From positions 113,046 to 177,045 of the forward strand of contig NZ_JAQNDA010000009.1 in the NCBI RefSeq assembly GCF_028369065.1: a stretch of 64,000 nt of DNA. Reading direction: 5' to 3'. Both the position numbers and the translations under genes were made by a program. Of the stretch, positions 27,888 to 37,957 are shown one piece after another. The stretch comes from Marinobacter sp. SS21. GTDB taxonomy: Bacteria > Pseudomonadota > Gammaproteobacteria > Pseudomonadales > Oleiphilaceae. The first letter of the stretch is position 1. Every line of letters begins with the position of its first letter. The notes beneath the pieces are model-generated. The model was not told where the DNA came from. It saw nothing but the letters and a program-made list of their open reading frames with translations, and made no database searches.

Positions 27888-28703
27888 GTGTACAGCCATA
27901 CCAGGATGGCCCCGAGACACTCCCACGATTGGGGAGAGTTTGTTTACTCATACAGCGGCGTGATGGAGGTAAAAATTGGTGAGCAACATTACCTCGCACC
28001 GTCCCAGTATGGGCTTTGGCTCCCACCCAGAATTGAGCATCAAGGATTGAATCGCTATGAGGCTAGCCACTGCTCGCTGTATGTCTCCGCACCTTTCACT
28101 GACGATCTGCCAAAGGTGCCCTGCGCCCTGGAAGTCAGCCAGTTAACCCGAAGTATCCTCGAACACCTCAAGAGGCAGTCGTTGTCGTCACCGTATTCCC
28201 CAGCTGAAGAGCGATTGCTTCGGGTGCTTGTTGATCAACTCATCTCCGCGAAATGCGCAGGGAGTTATCTACCCGGTTCGGCCGACCCACTGCTCGGTTC
28301 GGTTCTCGCCTTTATCGAGGAAGCTCCTGGCGACGTTCGCCCGCTTTCTGAGTTGGCGAGACAGTTTCACACGACAGAGCGGACGCTGATGCGAAGGGCG
28401 AGGAGAGACCTGGGCATGCCCCTATCGGAGTGGCGTCAGCGGCTCCGGACCGTGGAGGCCATGAAAAGTCTTGAAGCGGGTATTAAGGTGGAACGTATTG
28501 CTTTGGATTTAGGTTACGCTAGCGCCTCCTCATTCATTGCCATGTTCAAGAAACTCATGGGGGTTACGCCCGATGAATACAGGCGCGGCATGAGCAGACC
28601 AGCCTTCAGTGGCAGCGTCAGCCCGCCGTCATCGCCGCGACATCCATCCAGAACATTTCCCAGACGTGGCCATCAGGATCGGCCAGGTGGCGACTGTACA
28701 TGA
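27888..28703 (+). CDS. AraC-family regulator, possibly truncated at both ends
   Basis: 271 residues from a GTG at 27888. The cupin-like sensor domain begins at once (MAPRHSHDWGEFVYSYSGVMEV, LWLPPRIEHQG) and the C-terminal double helix-turn-helix is clear (LSELARQFHTTERTLMRRARRDLGM, VERIALDLGYASASSFIAMFKKLMGVTPDEYRR). Relatives usually have some 10-20 residues before the HSH motif. The last 35 residues are the antisense of the VOC remnant and unlike the family. It stands head to head with the EamA gene, 4 bases apart, which suggests it once controlled that transporter. Confidence 0.75.
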   Translation: MYSHTRMAPRHSHDWGEFVYSYSGVMEVKIGEQHYLAPSQYGLWLPPRIEHQGLNRYEASHCSLYVSAPFTDDLPKVPCALEVSQLTRSILEHLKRQSLSSPYSPAEERLLRVLVDQLISAKCAGSYLPGSADPLLGSVLAFIEEAPGDVRPLSELARQFHTTERTLMRRARRDLGMPLSEWRQRLRTVEAMKSLEAGIKVERIALDLGYASASSFIAMFKKLMGVTPDEYRRGMSRPAFSGSVSPPSSPRHPSRTFPRRGHQDRPGGDCT

Positions 28704-29030
28704 ACCCCAGATCCTGCAGCGGATTGATGTCGGCAATACCGCCATGCTTTGCGGCTGTGGTGACCATGGCATCGACGGCCTCGGTACTGTTGAAGTTGAT
28801 TGCCAACATTACTTCGCTGGACGTCGACGGGGGATTGGGCGATCGGTGAAGGTGCGCCACTTGTGGCGGGTCAGCAGCATGACATGAATCGATTCGCTCC
28901 AGACCATGCAGGCTGCGGTTTCATCGGTAAACTGGGGATTGTTTTCGAAACCCAGGGCCTGATAAAACGCCATGGCGGTTGGCAGGTCGGTAACGGGCAG
29001 GTTTACGAATATCATCCGGGTCATTGTCAC
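28618..29030 (-). pseudogene. VOC-family (glyoxalase-like) protein, frameshifted
   Basis: Two overlapping minus-strand frames together make one VOC protein. 28809-29030 encodes RMIFVNLPVTDLPTAMAFYQALGFENNPQFTDETAACMVWSESIHVMLL. 28618-28860 encodes SSEVMLAINFNSTEAVDAMV ... FMYSRHLADPDGHVWEMFWMD. The frames switch near a C run at about 28825-28835 (CAATCCCCC on the minus strand), consistent with a single-base indel. The gene is probably dead unless the shift is a sequencing error. Its 3' end overlaps the AraC tail. Confidence 0.8.
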
Positions 29031-29328
29031 TCACTCCTTGGTGATTGAGGCGGTTACACCGCCTGGTATCTTCCTGTAGTCGCACAACCCGTTTGGGATT
29101 CGACAGGCCACGGTAAAAACCTGACCGGAATTTCGAGTAATGACAAAACCGGGACCGGCAGAACCGGCCCCAGGTAATACTCCAACACGATGGCAAAGCC
29201 GGTTGCATATTAACCAATCTTCACTGGCTGTTAATGGAAAGCCGGAGTTGAATGGAATCGTAGGGTAGAGAGCGAATCAGATTCCCTTCCAGAGAATCGC
29301 CACCAGTTTTCTACCCGGGAGGTGCATT

Positions 29329-29637
29329 ATGAATATCAAGACCCTAACCGTTGCAACCGCAATGTCGTTCGCATTGATGACCCCCATGGCGTTCGCCGGA
29401 TACGGGGAACAGAAAGACGAGCAGGGCAGCTGGACAGAACAGCAAGGCGCTACCAGTGCGCAGTCGCCGCGCTTTGAAGATCTGGATACCGATGCTGACG
29501 GCCTTATCAGTGCCGAAGAGCTGAACGTCTATGGCGCCACTGCCGCAGGCAACGTCGATCCCCTTGAGGTCGAGGATGCGAATGAGGATGGCGTGATTGA
29601 TCGGGACGAATTTGAGGAGAGTGTTTCTGCCGAATAA
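29329..29637 (+). CDS. Secreted EF-hand domain protein
   Basis: 102 residues with signal peptide (ATAMSFALMTPMAFA). Two calcium-binding loops are seen: DTDADGLISAEE and DANEDGVIDRDE. It is a small periplasmic or secreted calcium-binding protein of a type common in marine gammaproteobacteria. GGAGG stands about 7 bases before the ATG. A hairpin terminator candidate follows. The partner is unknown. Confidence 0.88.
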   Translation: MNIKTLTVATAMSFALMTPMAFAGYGEQKDEQGSWTEQQGATSAQSPRFEDLDTDADGLISAEELNVYGATAAGNVDPLEVEDANEDGVIDRDEFEESVSAE

Positions 29638-29657
29638 TGAGTGAGTCCCGAATTTTG

Positions 29658-29680
29658 GAACCCCGGTAACGCCGGGGTTC
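29658..29680. terminator. Hairpin after the EF-hand gene
   Basis: GAACCCCGG, loop TAACG, CCGGGGTTC: a perfect 9-bp GC-rich stem 20 bases after the stop codon. The following TGTATGCT is weakly T-rich. Confidence 0.55.
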
Positions 29681-29725
29681 TGTATGCTAAAGTCTGAATT
29701 ACTACAGCTAAAGGGGTGGTCATAT

Positions 29726-29851
29726 ATGCTCGCTCGGTTTTTGGTTGATCAAAACGACCGTAATACCCCGCATCCCCAACTGAGCGATACCATTCGCCGC
29801 CAATTCTTTGATCGTTTTCAATTCCTCCCGGGCCAGGCCCTAACCGTATAA
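29726..29851 (+). CDS. Small ORF, 41 residues
   Basis: ATG at 29726 is preceded by AAGGGGTGG 6 bases away and encodes 41 residues (MLARFLVDQNDRNTPHPQ ... FLPGQALTV). There is no recognised domain. The Shine-Dalgarno-like site and the position between two transcription units are its only support. Confidence 0.3.
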   Translation: MLARFLVDQNDRNTPHPQLSDTIRRQFFDRFQFLPGQALTV

Positions 29852-29944
29852 AACCGGGTTGGGTTCAATCCGCCCGATTCGGTTCGGCCCCATCCATTCT
29901 CTGTTAGTGTAGATTACCGAAGCCTGTCTCAGCGGGGTATCAGG

Positions 29945-30595
29945 ATGAAAGCGGCTGGCCTTCTATTCGTTTTGGTCGCCCTTTACGGATGCTCCGGAAA
30001 ACCCTATGTCCTTGAGCCAGAGATCAATGCTGACAGTTCTCGTACGACCAGACTGTACGTTGTTGGCCATGGCTGGCACGTAGGGCTCGTGATTGCCGCC
30101 GACGAACTTAACCCGATGATTCCGGAACTCAAAGCACGATTTGGAGGGGCTGAGTATTACGAACTTGGCTGGGGTGATGAGGGGTTCTACCAAGCTCGGG
30201 AGATTACGACAGGCGTGACTCTCCAGGCGATCTTCTGGTCGCGGGGCGCCGTCATGCACGTTGCCGCACTGCCGGTTTCACCGGATCGCTACTTCCCTGG
30301 CAGTGACGTTGTCGACACCTGCCTCAACCCTGAACAAACCGACTCCCTGAAGCGGTATCTAGCCAACAGTTTCACCCAGGACGCTGGTAACAACCTGGTT
30401 GAACTCAAGCGCGGGGTCTATGGTGACAGCCAGTTCTATGAGGGTGAAGGCCGATACCACTTGCTTAATACCAGTAACAAGTGGGCCGCGAAGGCGCTGA
30501 AGAGTGGGGGTATGGAGATTTCGCCAACGCTCAAGCTTACGGCCAGTAGCGTCATGGCGTTCGTTAAGGCGAACCGCAAGGCCTGTACTCTGTAG
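29945..30595 (+). CDS. DUF2459 (TIGR02117) family lipoprotein
   Basis: 216 residues. The N-terminus has a lipobox (LYGC, Cys16), so it is anchored in the envelope. TTRLYVVGHGWHVGLVIAADELN, YYELGWGDEGFYQA and VELKRGVYGDSQFYEGEGRYHLLNTSNKW are the conserved blocks of this unknown-function family, which resembles cysteine/histidine hydrolase folds in layout. It is an independent unit upstream of the disrupted desaturase gene. Confidence 0.88.
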   Translation: MKAAGLLFVLVALYGCSGKPYVLEPEINADSSRTTRLYVVGHGWHVGLVIAADELNPMIPELKARFGGAEYYELGWGDEGFYQAREITTGVTLQAIFWSRGAVMHVAALPVSPDRYFPGSDVVDTCLNPEQTDSLKRYLANSFTQDAGNNLVELKRGVYGDSQFYEGEGRYHLLNTSNKWAAKALKSGGMEISPTLKLTASSVMAFVKANRKACTL

Positions 30596-30814
30596 GATCT
30601 GTCGAAAACCGGACCGATTGACCAAGCCCCGGTCGTACGGACATCGATACCGTCGATTCACAATCCGACCGCAACGTTTCAGCCATGGTATCGAATAACA
30701 ATACCCAGTTGCTTAGCTCTCAATACTTTTCGCCCGAGCCTGTCGGTCGGTACAAGCCTGTGATTGAATATCGCTCGTACCAGGAAGAATAACGACAACC
30801 AAGGACCTGCAGAA

Positions 30815-32225
30815 ATGAGCAAAACCCTAAGGAAGTATTATGAGAACGTGGATCTCACCCCCGGACAGGGCAAGGGCAGCGCTGTCATTTCCATCGGCAT
30901 CGGCACGCTGGCGCTGCTGGGCGCCTTCTGTTTCGTCTGGCCTGAGCTGCTCACCACGCCGGACTTCCGTGGCTTTTACGATGAATTCACGTTGCGTGTG
31001 GCGCTGCAGATTAGCATCGCCATCAGTTTTGGCTTTGGCCTCTACTGTGCCCTGAAACATCAATCCCTGGGCTATGGCCTGACCGGCATGTTACTCGCTA
31101 CCTGTGCAGCTTTGGTGGGATCGGGTCAGATTGAAGCGCCGCGGATCGATACCCGCAACCTCTACGTTGGCCTGGACTACTTCATCCTTACTCTAGGGAG
31201 CCTCTGATTAACTCCGAATCGCCTCTGCGCGATCTGAAGGCTGTAGATGCAAGACGCGGTTCGCAGCCAATGGCCCTGTTTTGATAAAGAACTTGGCCTT
31301 GGCAAGAGCCGCAACGCCGCAGGTGCAGCCTTCAGATCGCGCCCTGCGGGGCGTTCAGAGCCATCCACACTCGGCGTTGCGCCTTTTTGCAAGGTCCAGA
31401 CATTACTGCAAAGTCGCGCCTTGATTGTGAATGGCTCTGAATGCCAGAGGTGATCCGGAGTTAATCAGAGGCTCCCTAGTGATCTTGGCACTGGTGTTCA
31501 TTCCGTTGGAGCGTGCCTTCCCCAAGGACCCGGAACAAAAGGTACTGCGCAAGGGCTGGGTTACCGACCTGAAGTACTTCATGGTCAGCCATCTGGGCAT
31601 CCAGCTGATCAGCTTCTTTACCATCATCCCGATCCAGGTTTACCTGCACCAAGCCTCCAACTGGGAGCTGCAGCAGTGGATCGCCGCCCAGCCGATCTGG
31701 CTGCAGTTCATCGAGATCCTGCTGGTCGTGGACTTCGGCACCTACTGGATTCACCGCGCCATGCACGAGGTCCCGGCGCTGTGGAAGATCCACGCGGTGC
31801 ACCATTCCACCGAACAGATGGACTGGCTGGCCTCCTCCCGCCTGCACGTGCTGGAAATCCTGGCGAACCGCTTTGCTGGTTACCTGCCGATCTTCATCCT
31901 CGGCTTTGCGCCGTCGGCGGTCTACGCCTACCTGGTGTTCGTGTCGTTCCACGCCATCTTCATCCACGCCAACGTACGCTTGCGCTTCCCGGTTCTGCGC
32001 TGGCTGATCGCCACCCCGGAGTTTCACCACTGGCATCATTCTTCCGAAGACGCCGCAGTGGACAAGAACTATGCCGGTTTCCTGCCGGTCTACGACGTCC
32101 TGTTCGGCACCACCTATCTGCCGACCACCACGGCCTCCCGCTACGGCACCCGCTCCAACGACGTGCCCGAAGGGATTGTGGGGCAGTTCCTGTACCCCTT
32201 CAGGAGTTGGCTATCCGGGAAGTAA
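30815..32225 (+). pseudogene. Sterol desaturase / fatty acid hydroxylase family gene split by a MITE
   Basis: The first part (30815-31196) has the N-terminal membrane region ending GLDYFILTL. The second part (from 31480) continues VILALVFIPLERAFPKDPEQ and carries the di-iron histidine boxes HRAMH, HAVHHS and HHWHH. Removing bases 31197-31479 restores a single frame through codon GTG, so the insertion is the only lesion. The intact protein would be about 375 residues, an integral membrane oxidase/hydroxylase of lipids. As it stands, the N-terminal part ends 12 bases into the insertion and the catalytic part is out of frame. Confidence 0.93.
31197..31475. mobile_element. MITE copy 1 (279 bp), IS5-type ends
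   Basis: Terminal inverted repeats GGAGCCTCTGATTAACTCCG at both ends, flanked by direct CTAG duplications (31193-31196 and 31476-31479). It has no coding capacity for a transposase. The same element, inverted, is at 47448-47745. The ends resemble those of the resident IS5-family element (GGAGACTCTGAATAA), and the CTAG target fits the YTAR preference of IS5. Confidence 0.93.
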
Positions 32226-32319
32226 ACCCGCGGCGGGCAAGGACGGGCCTAAGGTCGAGAGGGAATTGGGAGCAGTAGGAAAACTGGGGCAGTGATATGT
32301 GACTCTGCCCCTGATTTCC

Positions 32320-33945
<1,626 letters not shown>

Positions 33946-33960
33946 GGGCTGGTTTCCTCT

Positions 33961-34029
33961 TATTGGTGTTATTGGTGTTATTGGTGTTATTGGTGTTATT
34001 GGTGTTATTGGTGTTATTGGTGTTATTAC
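33961..34029. repeat. 9-bp tandem repeat in the TetR-oxidoreductase intercistronic leader
   Basis: The unit TATTGGTGT repeats about 7 times without error and then decays (TATTACTGT, TATTGAGGT). On the coding strand it reads AATAACACC repeats between the TetR stop (34032) and the ribosome binding site of the oxidoreductase (GAGGAAACC). Changes in copy number would alter cistron spacing in 9-base steps. Confidence 0.93.
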
Positions 34030-34031
34030 TG

Positions 34032-34643
34032 TTATTGAGGTGATTGCTGTGATTGGTCGTTTCGGGAGCCGTCGAGGAGAAGCGTGAGAACACCCTCCGC
34101 CAGGGTAGGCTCTATGTCGGCGCCGGGCAGGTGGCCGTCGATGGTCAGTTCGGAAAACCCATGCACCAGCGACCACGCAGTGGCTGTCATCAGGGGCAAG
34201 GGCAGGGGTTTGAGATAGCCCACGCCCTGTCCCATTGCCACGGTTTCCTCCAGTACCCGAAAGGCCTCGAGCCCGGCTTCGTCCAGTCGCGGGTGCGCGC
34301 CCTTGGGCAGTATCCGCCCGCCGAACATCAGCCGGTACAGGTTGGGTTCGTCCTCGGCGAAAGCGACGTAGGCCAGCCCGATATGGAGCAGCGCGTGGCG
34401 GGGATCGGTCTGATCCACCCGCCGTAACCGGTCCCGTAACAATTGAAACCCGGTAATCGCCAACTCGGCCAGCAGACTTTCCCGGTCCGAAAAGTGGCGA
34501 TAAAGCGCTGGGGCGCTGACGCCGATCCGCTTGGCGATGGCCCGCAGGCTGATGGCGGTATCGCCTTCCGTCCGCAAGATGTCCAGTGCCTGCTGCTGGG
34601 CTTGCTGGGGAAGGTCGCCGTGGTGGTAGGCCGGTCTGGGCAT
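34032..34643 (-). CDS. TetR-family transcriptional regulator
   Basis: 203 residues. The N-terminal helix-turn-helix is clear (YHHGDLPQQAQQQALDILRTEGDTAISLRAIAKRIGVSAPALYRHFSDRESLLAELA), followed by a ligand-binding region of the WHG type (YVAFAEDEPNLYRLMFGGRI). It likely controls itself and the adjacent FAD oxidoreductase gene. A 9-bp-phased array of GTTAAC-like half-sites lies just upstream of its start, a plausible operator. Confidence 0.92.
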   Translation of the reverse strand: MPRPAYHHGDLPQQAQQQALDILRTEGDTAISLRAIAKRIGVSAPALYRHFSDRESLLAELAITGFQLLRDRLRRVDQTDPRHALLHIGLAYVAFAEDEPNLYRLMFGGRILPKGAHPRLDEAGLEAFRVLEETVAMGQGVGYLKPLPLPLMTATAWSLVHGFSELTIDGHLPGADIEPTLAEGVLTLLLDGSRNDQSQQSPQ

Positions 34644-34665
34644 GGTTTACCTGATAGGATTGAAT

Positions 34666-34698
34666 GTTAAAGGTGTTAACATAGTTAACGGTGATAAC
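34666..34698. promoter_or_regulatory. Phased GTTAAC array, putative TetR operator
   Basis: GTTAAA (34666), GTTAAC (34675), GTTAAC (34684) and GATAAC (34693) repeat with exact 9-base spacing, 23 bases upstream of the TetR start codon. GTTAAC is itself palindromic. Position and periodicity suggest an autoregulatory operator. Confidence 0.55.
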
Positions 34699-34789
34699 AT
34701 CACAGGTCCGGGGCGGGTGTCAATCAAAAGGAAACCCTGGGATAGGCCTGGGTCGTTTGGGGGATCGGGATATCGAGTGGTGCCGCCCT

Positions 34790-35572
34790 TCAGTCAAACC
34801 TTTGCAGCTTCTCCAGCGCGATGGAGTATTCACCGTTACCGACATCGAACTCGATCCGGTAGCTCGCCGGATACCACCCCGGATAGCTGTATGTTTGCGG
34901 CCTTTTTATCGACGCCGTCATCTCGGGGAGCAACTGGAGAAAAGCCAATGACACCATGGGCTCAATGAAAATCAATTGACCCTTGTAATAGCCATAGATG
35001 AGGTTGTGGCTAAAGGGCCTGCCATGGAATTCTTCACCGGCAGGGTCGAGGGCATGCATTCCCATTTGTTCCACTTCCGTATCGGGTGGAATGACATACC
35101 CTTCGGGAAGTAGTTGTGGGTCTGGCGCTGCCATGGCCATGGCTCGATCCTCCCCGCGGAACGTGATCGCCTCACGGGTTTCATGGTCGATCAGATAAAA
35201 ATGCACATCAAAGTGAGGGACGGAATAGACCCCTTCGGGCTCGTGCCCTGCCGGGTTCCAGTCAAGAACCACGTGGTCATAACCCGTGTTGGGGCCGGCA
35301 TCCGGCAGAGGTAGCGGGAAGATCCATACCGATTGATCCGCCTGGGCTTCGGGCAGCCCCTGAAGTGCGTCTTTGGTCATCACAACAGAAATGGACTCGG
35401 GTTCGTTGGTGTCGTTGACCACGACCATCACGCGAGCCGTCCCGTCGCCCACCGCCACTGGCGGGCCATTGAACATCGATGGCTCGGTGGCGAATGCCAA
35501 ATCATTAAGGCCAATAAGTGCCAAAGCATAGATGGAACAGGCGGTGTGACGTTGACTGAGCGCGGTTTTCAT
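34790..35572 (-). CDS. Secreted protein of the DUF5602/TTHB210-like type
   Basis: 260 residues from the ATG at 35570-35572, with a signal peptide ending near LNDLAFA. GVYSVPHFDVHFYLIDHETREAITF and PEGYVIPPDTEVEQMGMHALDPAGEEFHGRPFSHNLIYGYYKGQLIFIEPMVSLAFL are blocks of the secreted TTHB210-like family. The HxHxYL-type and GMHALDP motifs look like a metal or ligand site. The function is unknown. It is a single-gene unit. A start 5 codons upstream is possible. Confidence 0.75.
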   Translation of the reverse strand: MKTALSQRHTACSIYALALIGLNDLAFATEPSMFNGPPVAVGDGTARVMVVVNDTNEPESISVVMTKDALQGLPEAQADQSVWIFPLPLPDAGPNTGYDHVVLDWNPAGHEPEGVYSVPHFDVHFYLIDHETREAITFRGEDRAMAMAAPDPQLLPEGYVIPPDTEVEQMGMHALDPAGEEFHGRPFSHNLIYGYYKGQLIFIEPMVSLAFLQLLPEMTASIKRPQTYSYPGWYPASYRIEFDVGNGEYSIALEKLQRFD

Positions 35573-35802
35573 AAGCTCACTCCTCAATGACCGGGGCCGT
35601 CAAATACCCTCAACGGCAGGAATGGCCGGGAAGCCTTCGCCCTACGGGCTAACTTAGAGGAGATAACAAGTGGCAGGCGGAGCTGACAGCAGGAAACACG
35701 CACTCTGTCCGCGCGCTTGTTCTCACTACCAACGAGATGGGGTTTGGCTGTATTTAACCAATATATCACCAGCACTATAGTTGAGGGAGCTATTGCTGTG
35801 AG

Positions 35803-36015
35803 TTAACCCCTATATCGTTCCCGCACCTGCCTCAGTAAAAACTCCCCAAGCTTATGAAGCGCAATAACCAGCACAGAAACCACGACACAGAAAATGGCGA
35901 ATCCCAGAAACAGCGGCCATAGCTGCATCGCCGTTATGAAATCCTCCTTACAGGAAGCGATGAAGAACGGTACCAGGAGCAGCAGGAGTAGGAGGTTATT
36001 GAAAGCTCGAAACAT
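35803..36015 (-). CDS. Small two-helix membrane protein
   Basis: 70 residues with two hydrophobic segments (LLLLLLLVPFFIASC and LWPLFLGFAIFCVVVSVLVIAL) and a basic C-terminus (RQVRERYRG). GGGAAGG lies close to the ATG. It is not recognised. The composition and ribosome binding site suggest a real inner-membrane peptide. Confidence 0.5.
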   Translation of the reverse strand: MFRAFNNLLLLLLLVPFFIASCKEDFITAMQLWPLFLGFAIFCVVVSVLVIALHKLGEFLLRQVRERYRG

Positions 36016-36159
36016 GGCCTTCCCTGTGCTTACTAGAGCCTGGCGAATGCGCTTGGGCGGTCGTTCTCCCTAGTGTAGCAATAGTGTAGCAATGGTACGG
36101 GGTTTTCGTTTGAGCGTTCGCTTGTAGAAATTGTGAAAGTTGTGGCAACTAAACCGCGT

Positions 36160-36221
36160 GGAAACCGGGGCTGATCCATTTTCGCTGACTTCATAGCCTT
36201 AAAATAAATCTGTCCCGGTTT
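36160..36221. repeat. Palindromic repeat family A, copy 1
   Basis: GAAACCGGGGCTGA and AATCTGTCCCGGTTTC arms flank about 34 bases. The same layout (AAACCGGGACAGA ... AAATAAATCTGTCCCGGTTT) recurs at least eight times between 36 and 59 kb. Confidence 0.85.
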
Positions 36222-36266
36222 CGACTTTCGGTTTCGACTTTTCCGCCTAGGGCGTGTTAACCGAAC

Positions 36267-36959
36267 TTAGCCGAAAGAGCTGGCAGCTTCATCAATTAAC
36301 GCAATAACCTCACCCGGATGCGAGGCCATGGGTGCATGGCCTGCTTGTAAAGTGATCGTTTTTTGAGCTTTCATGCGCTCGGCAAACCATTCTTCCGTTT
36401 CTGGTGGAATCATGCGGTCATTCGCAGATACCTGATACCAGCTAGGTTTTTCTTTCCATGCCGGAGCACCGGACTTGTCCTCGAAGCATCGGGCTGCGAT
36501 TGGCTTTTGACTTAAAGCCATGACCAGTGCCTCGGTGTCGTCAACATCTTGACAGAAGTTTTCACGGAATTTCTCTGTGTCTAGCCAGAGAAAGCCATTG
36601 TCATCTGGACGAATAATCGCTGCTCCCGGAGGCGCTTCTCTCATCGCGAACAGGCCGCCTGGATTTTCACCCTCATCCGGTGCAAATGCGGCGATATACA
36701 CCAGTCCTACGACATTAGGTGTATGACCGGCGCCGGTAATGACCATGCCGCCGTAAGAGTGGCCGACCAACAGGGTTGGACCATTTAAAGCGGCGGCGAG
36801 TTTACTGGTTCGTTCGATGTCATCTGGCAGCGAAGTCAGCGGATTTTGTACAGCACGAACCCGGTAGCCTTTGTTATGTAGCGTCGGAATAACATGACGC
36901 CAATGGGAGCCGTCACCCCAAGCGCCGTGTACTAAAAGAATGTTTAACTTGTCGGACAT
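36267..36959 (-). CDS. Alpha/beta hydrolase
   Basis: 230 residues. NILLVHGAWGDGSHWRHVIPTL carries the oxyanion-hole HGAW motif, VGHSYGG the nucleophile serine (about residue 68), and AGHAPMASHPGEV the catalytic histidine. The family resembles the small AB_hydrolase_6 esterases often found beside oxidoreductases. Its GC content is visibly lower than that of the core genes, which fits acquisition with the mosaic region. The substrate is unknown. No partner gene is adjacent. Confidence 0.9.
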   Translation of the reverse strand: MSDKLNILLVHGAWGDGSHWRHVIPTLHNKGYRVRAVQNPLTSLPDDIERTSKLAAALNGPTLLVGHSYGGMVITGAGHTPNVVGLVYIAAFAPDEGENPGGLFAMREAPPGAAIIRPDDNGFLWLDTEKFRENFCQDVDDTEALVMALSQKPIAARCFEDKSGAPAWKEKPSWYQVSANDRMIPPETEEWFAERMKAQKTITLQAGHAPMASHPGEVIALIDEAASSFG

Positions 36960-37215
36960 GGCAGTTCTCCTCTGTGATTAAAAAGCGACCCATCGCCCGA
37001 AGTTGCGGCTGGCTTGGAGCGCAGCGGAAAACTAATCCGAGACTATGCGCTTTGGTCCCAATTGAGCCTTCTCACAAGCCTAGCAGTTGACCGCTAGGCT
37101 GTAAGGCGACCAGGCTCTACAAGGGAAAAGACTCAGGAGTTTTTACCATAACGCCACCCGCAATTAATGTGGAATCGACTTGCGCGCACACAACTTGTAC
37201 GTCGGGATAATCACT

Positions 37216-37513
37216 CAACTGGGCAAGAAATGAGGCGTCCGAAAACTTCGAGCTACGATGGGTTCTACGGCAGGAGCGTCGTATCGCCCGCGCCCAGGAA
37301 GATTATGCGGTGGTGGAGGAATCCTATTGGCAGGAAATGGAGCTTGAGCCTTTGAGCCCGCACGTGAGAGGGAACTATGCGCACTTCCTTCTTGGGCAAG
37401 GGCGCTTGCAAGAAGCCAGGAGATACTACGAGGAAGCCCTGGCACTGGGGGATTATCCGCTGGCGCGTCAACAATACGAGGAACTGCTCGAAAGAATGGC
37501 GCAGGGGGGCTGA
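37216..37513 (+). pseudogene. TPR-protein C-terminal remnant
   Basis: An open frame from after a stop near 37214 encodes ARAQEDYAVVEESYWQEMELEP, YVRGNYA-like HVRGNYAHFLLGQGRL and QEARRYYEEALALGDYPLARQQYEELLERM, a clear tetratricopeptide repeat tail. No plausible start or N-terminal region exists upstream, so this is the 3' fragment of a larger gene. The 256 bases before it contain no other feature. Confidence 0.6.
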
Positions 37514-37551
37514 AGCTCTACTGAATCCAACGGCAGCCCCAAATTTTAAGG

Positions 37552-37606
37552 CGAAAACCGGGACCGAACTGTTTCGCTGGCTTGGTTGGCCTTAGGATAA
37601 ATCTGA
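37552..37606. repeat. Palindromic repeat family A, copy 2 (degenerate)
   Basis: GAAAACCGGGACCGAACTGTTTCGCTGG ends in GGATAAATCTG; the right arm is lost after ATCTG. Confidence 0.7.
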
Positions 37607-37644
37607 AAATCATGTGGCCAGCCTCCCGTTGCCCGTCATCCGGA

Positions 37645-37689
37645 GTAGGCTGGTAGTCGGCACACTCAGCGCCGCTACAGGAGGCTGGC
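37645..37689. repeat. 45-bp dispersed repeat, copy 1
   Basis: GTAGGCTGGTAGTCGGCACA and the following 25 bases match 43049-43093 on the opposite strand with three differences. A partial inverted copy of its end (GCCAGCCTCC) stands just upstream, so the unit may be a degenerate palindrome. Confidence 0.85.
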
Positions 37690-37699
37690 ATGAGCTTAA

Positions 37700-37895
37700 T
37701 GCGCCATTGACGCCCACACTGTTCCAGCAACGCCTACCCAACGAACTGTCCGTCATCGAACGGGCACTGCGACCTTTCCGGGAGGATCTCTACACCGTCG
37801 CGGTGGAGTCCGTCTTCAACTGACACTGGCTGGTGGACGGCCTGCCGGCTACCAGCTGATGCTGGTCAACACCCATGCGGTTCAGCAGTACCGGG
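37700..37895 (+). pseudogene. IS110-family transposase remnant
   Basis: QRLPNELSVIERALRPFREDLYTVAVESVFN, then after an in-frame stop HWLVDGL, and in another frame GYQLMLVNTHAVQQYRASG, follow the IS110 pattern (RLPNDL...L.PYRE.L..VVVESTFNWYWLVDGL...GYRVHLAN..AVQQY). It contains one stop and a frameshift, and both ends are missing. It is a decayed insertion-sequence fragment. Confidence 0.72.
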
Positions 37896-37957
37896 CTTCG
37901 GGGGAGGGCGAATTGTTAAATAAAACACAACCCGCCCCTTTTCAATGCCTTTTTTCG

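Noticed and set aside
31247..31453. 68-codon frame inside MITE copy 1
   Set aside because: Lies wholly within the non-autonomous element and its counterpart in copy 2 is altered by the internal duplication; no transposase-like motif.
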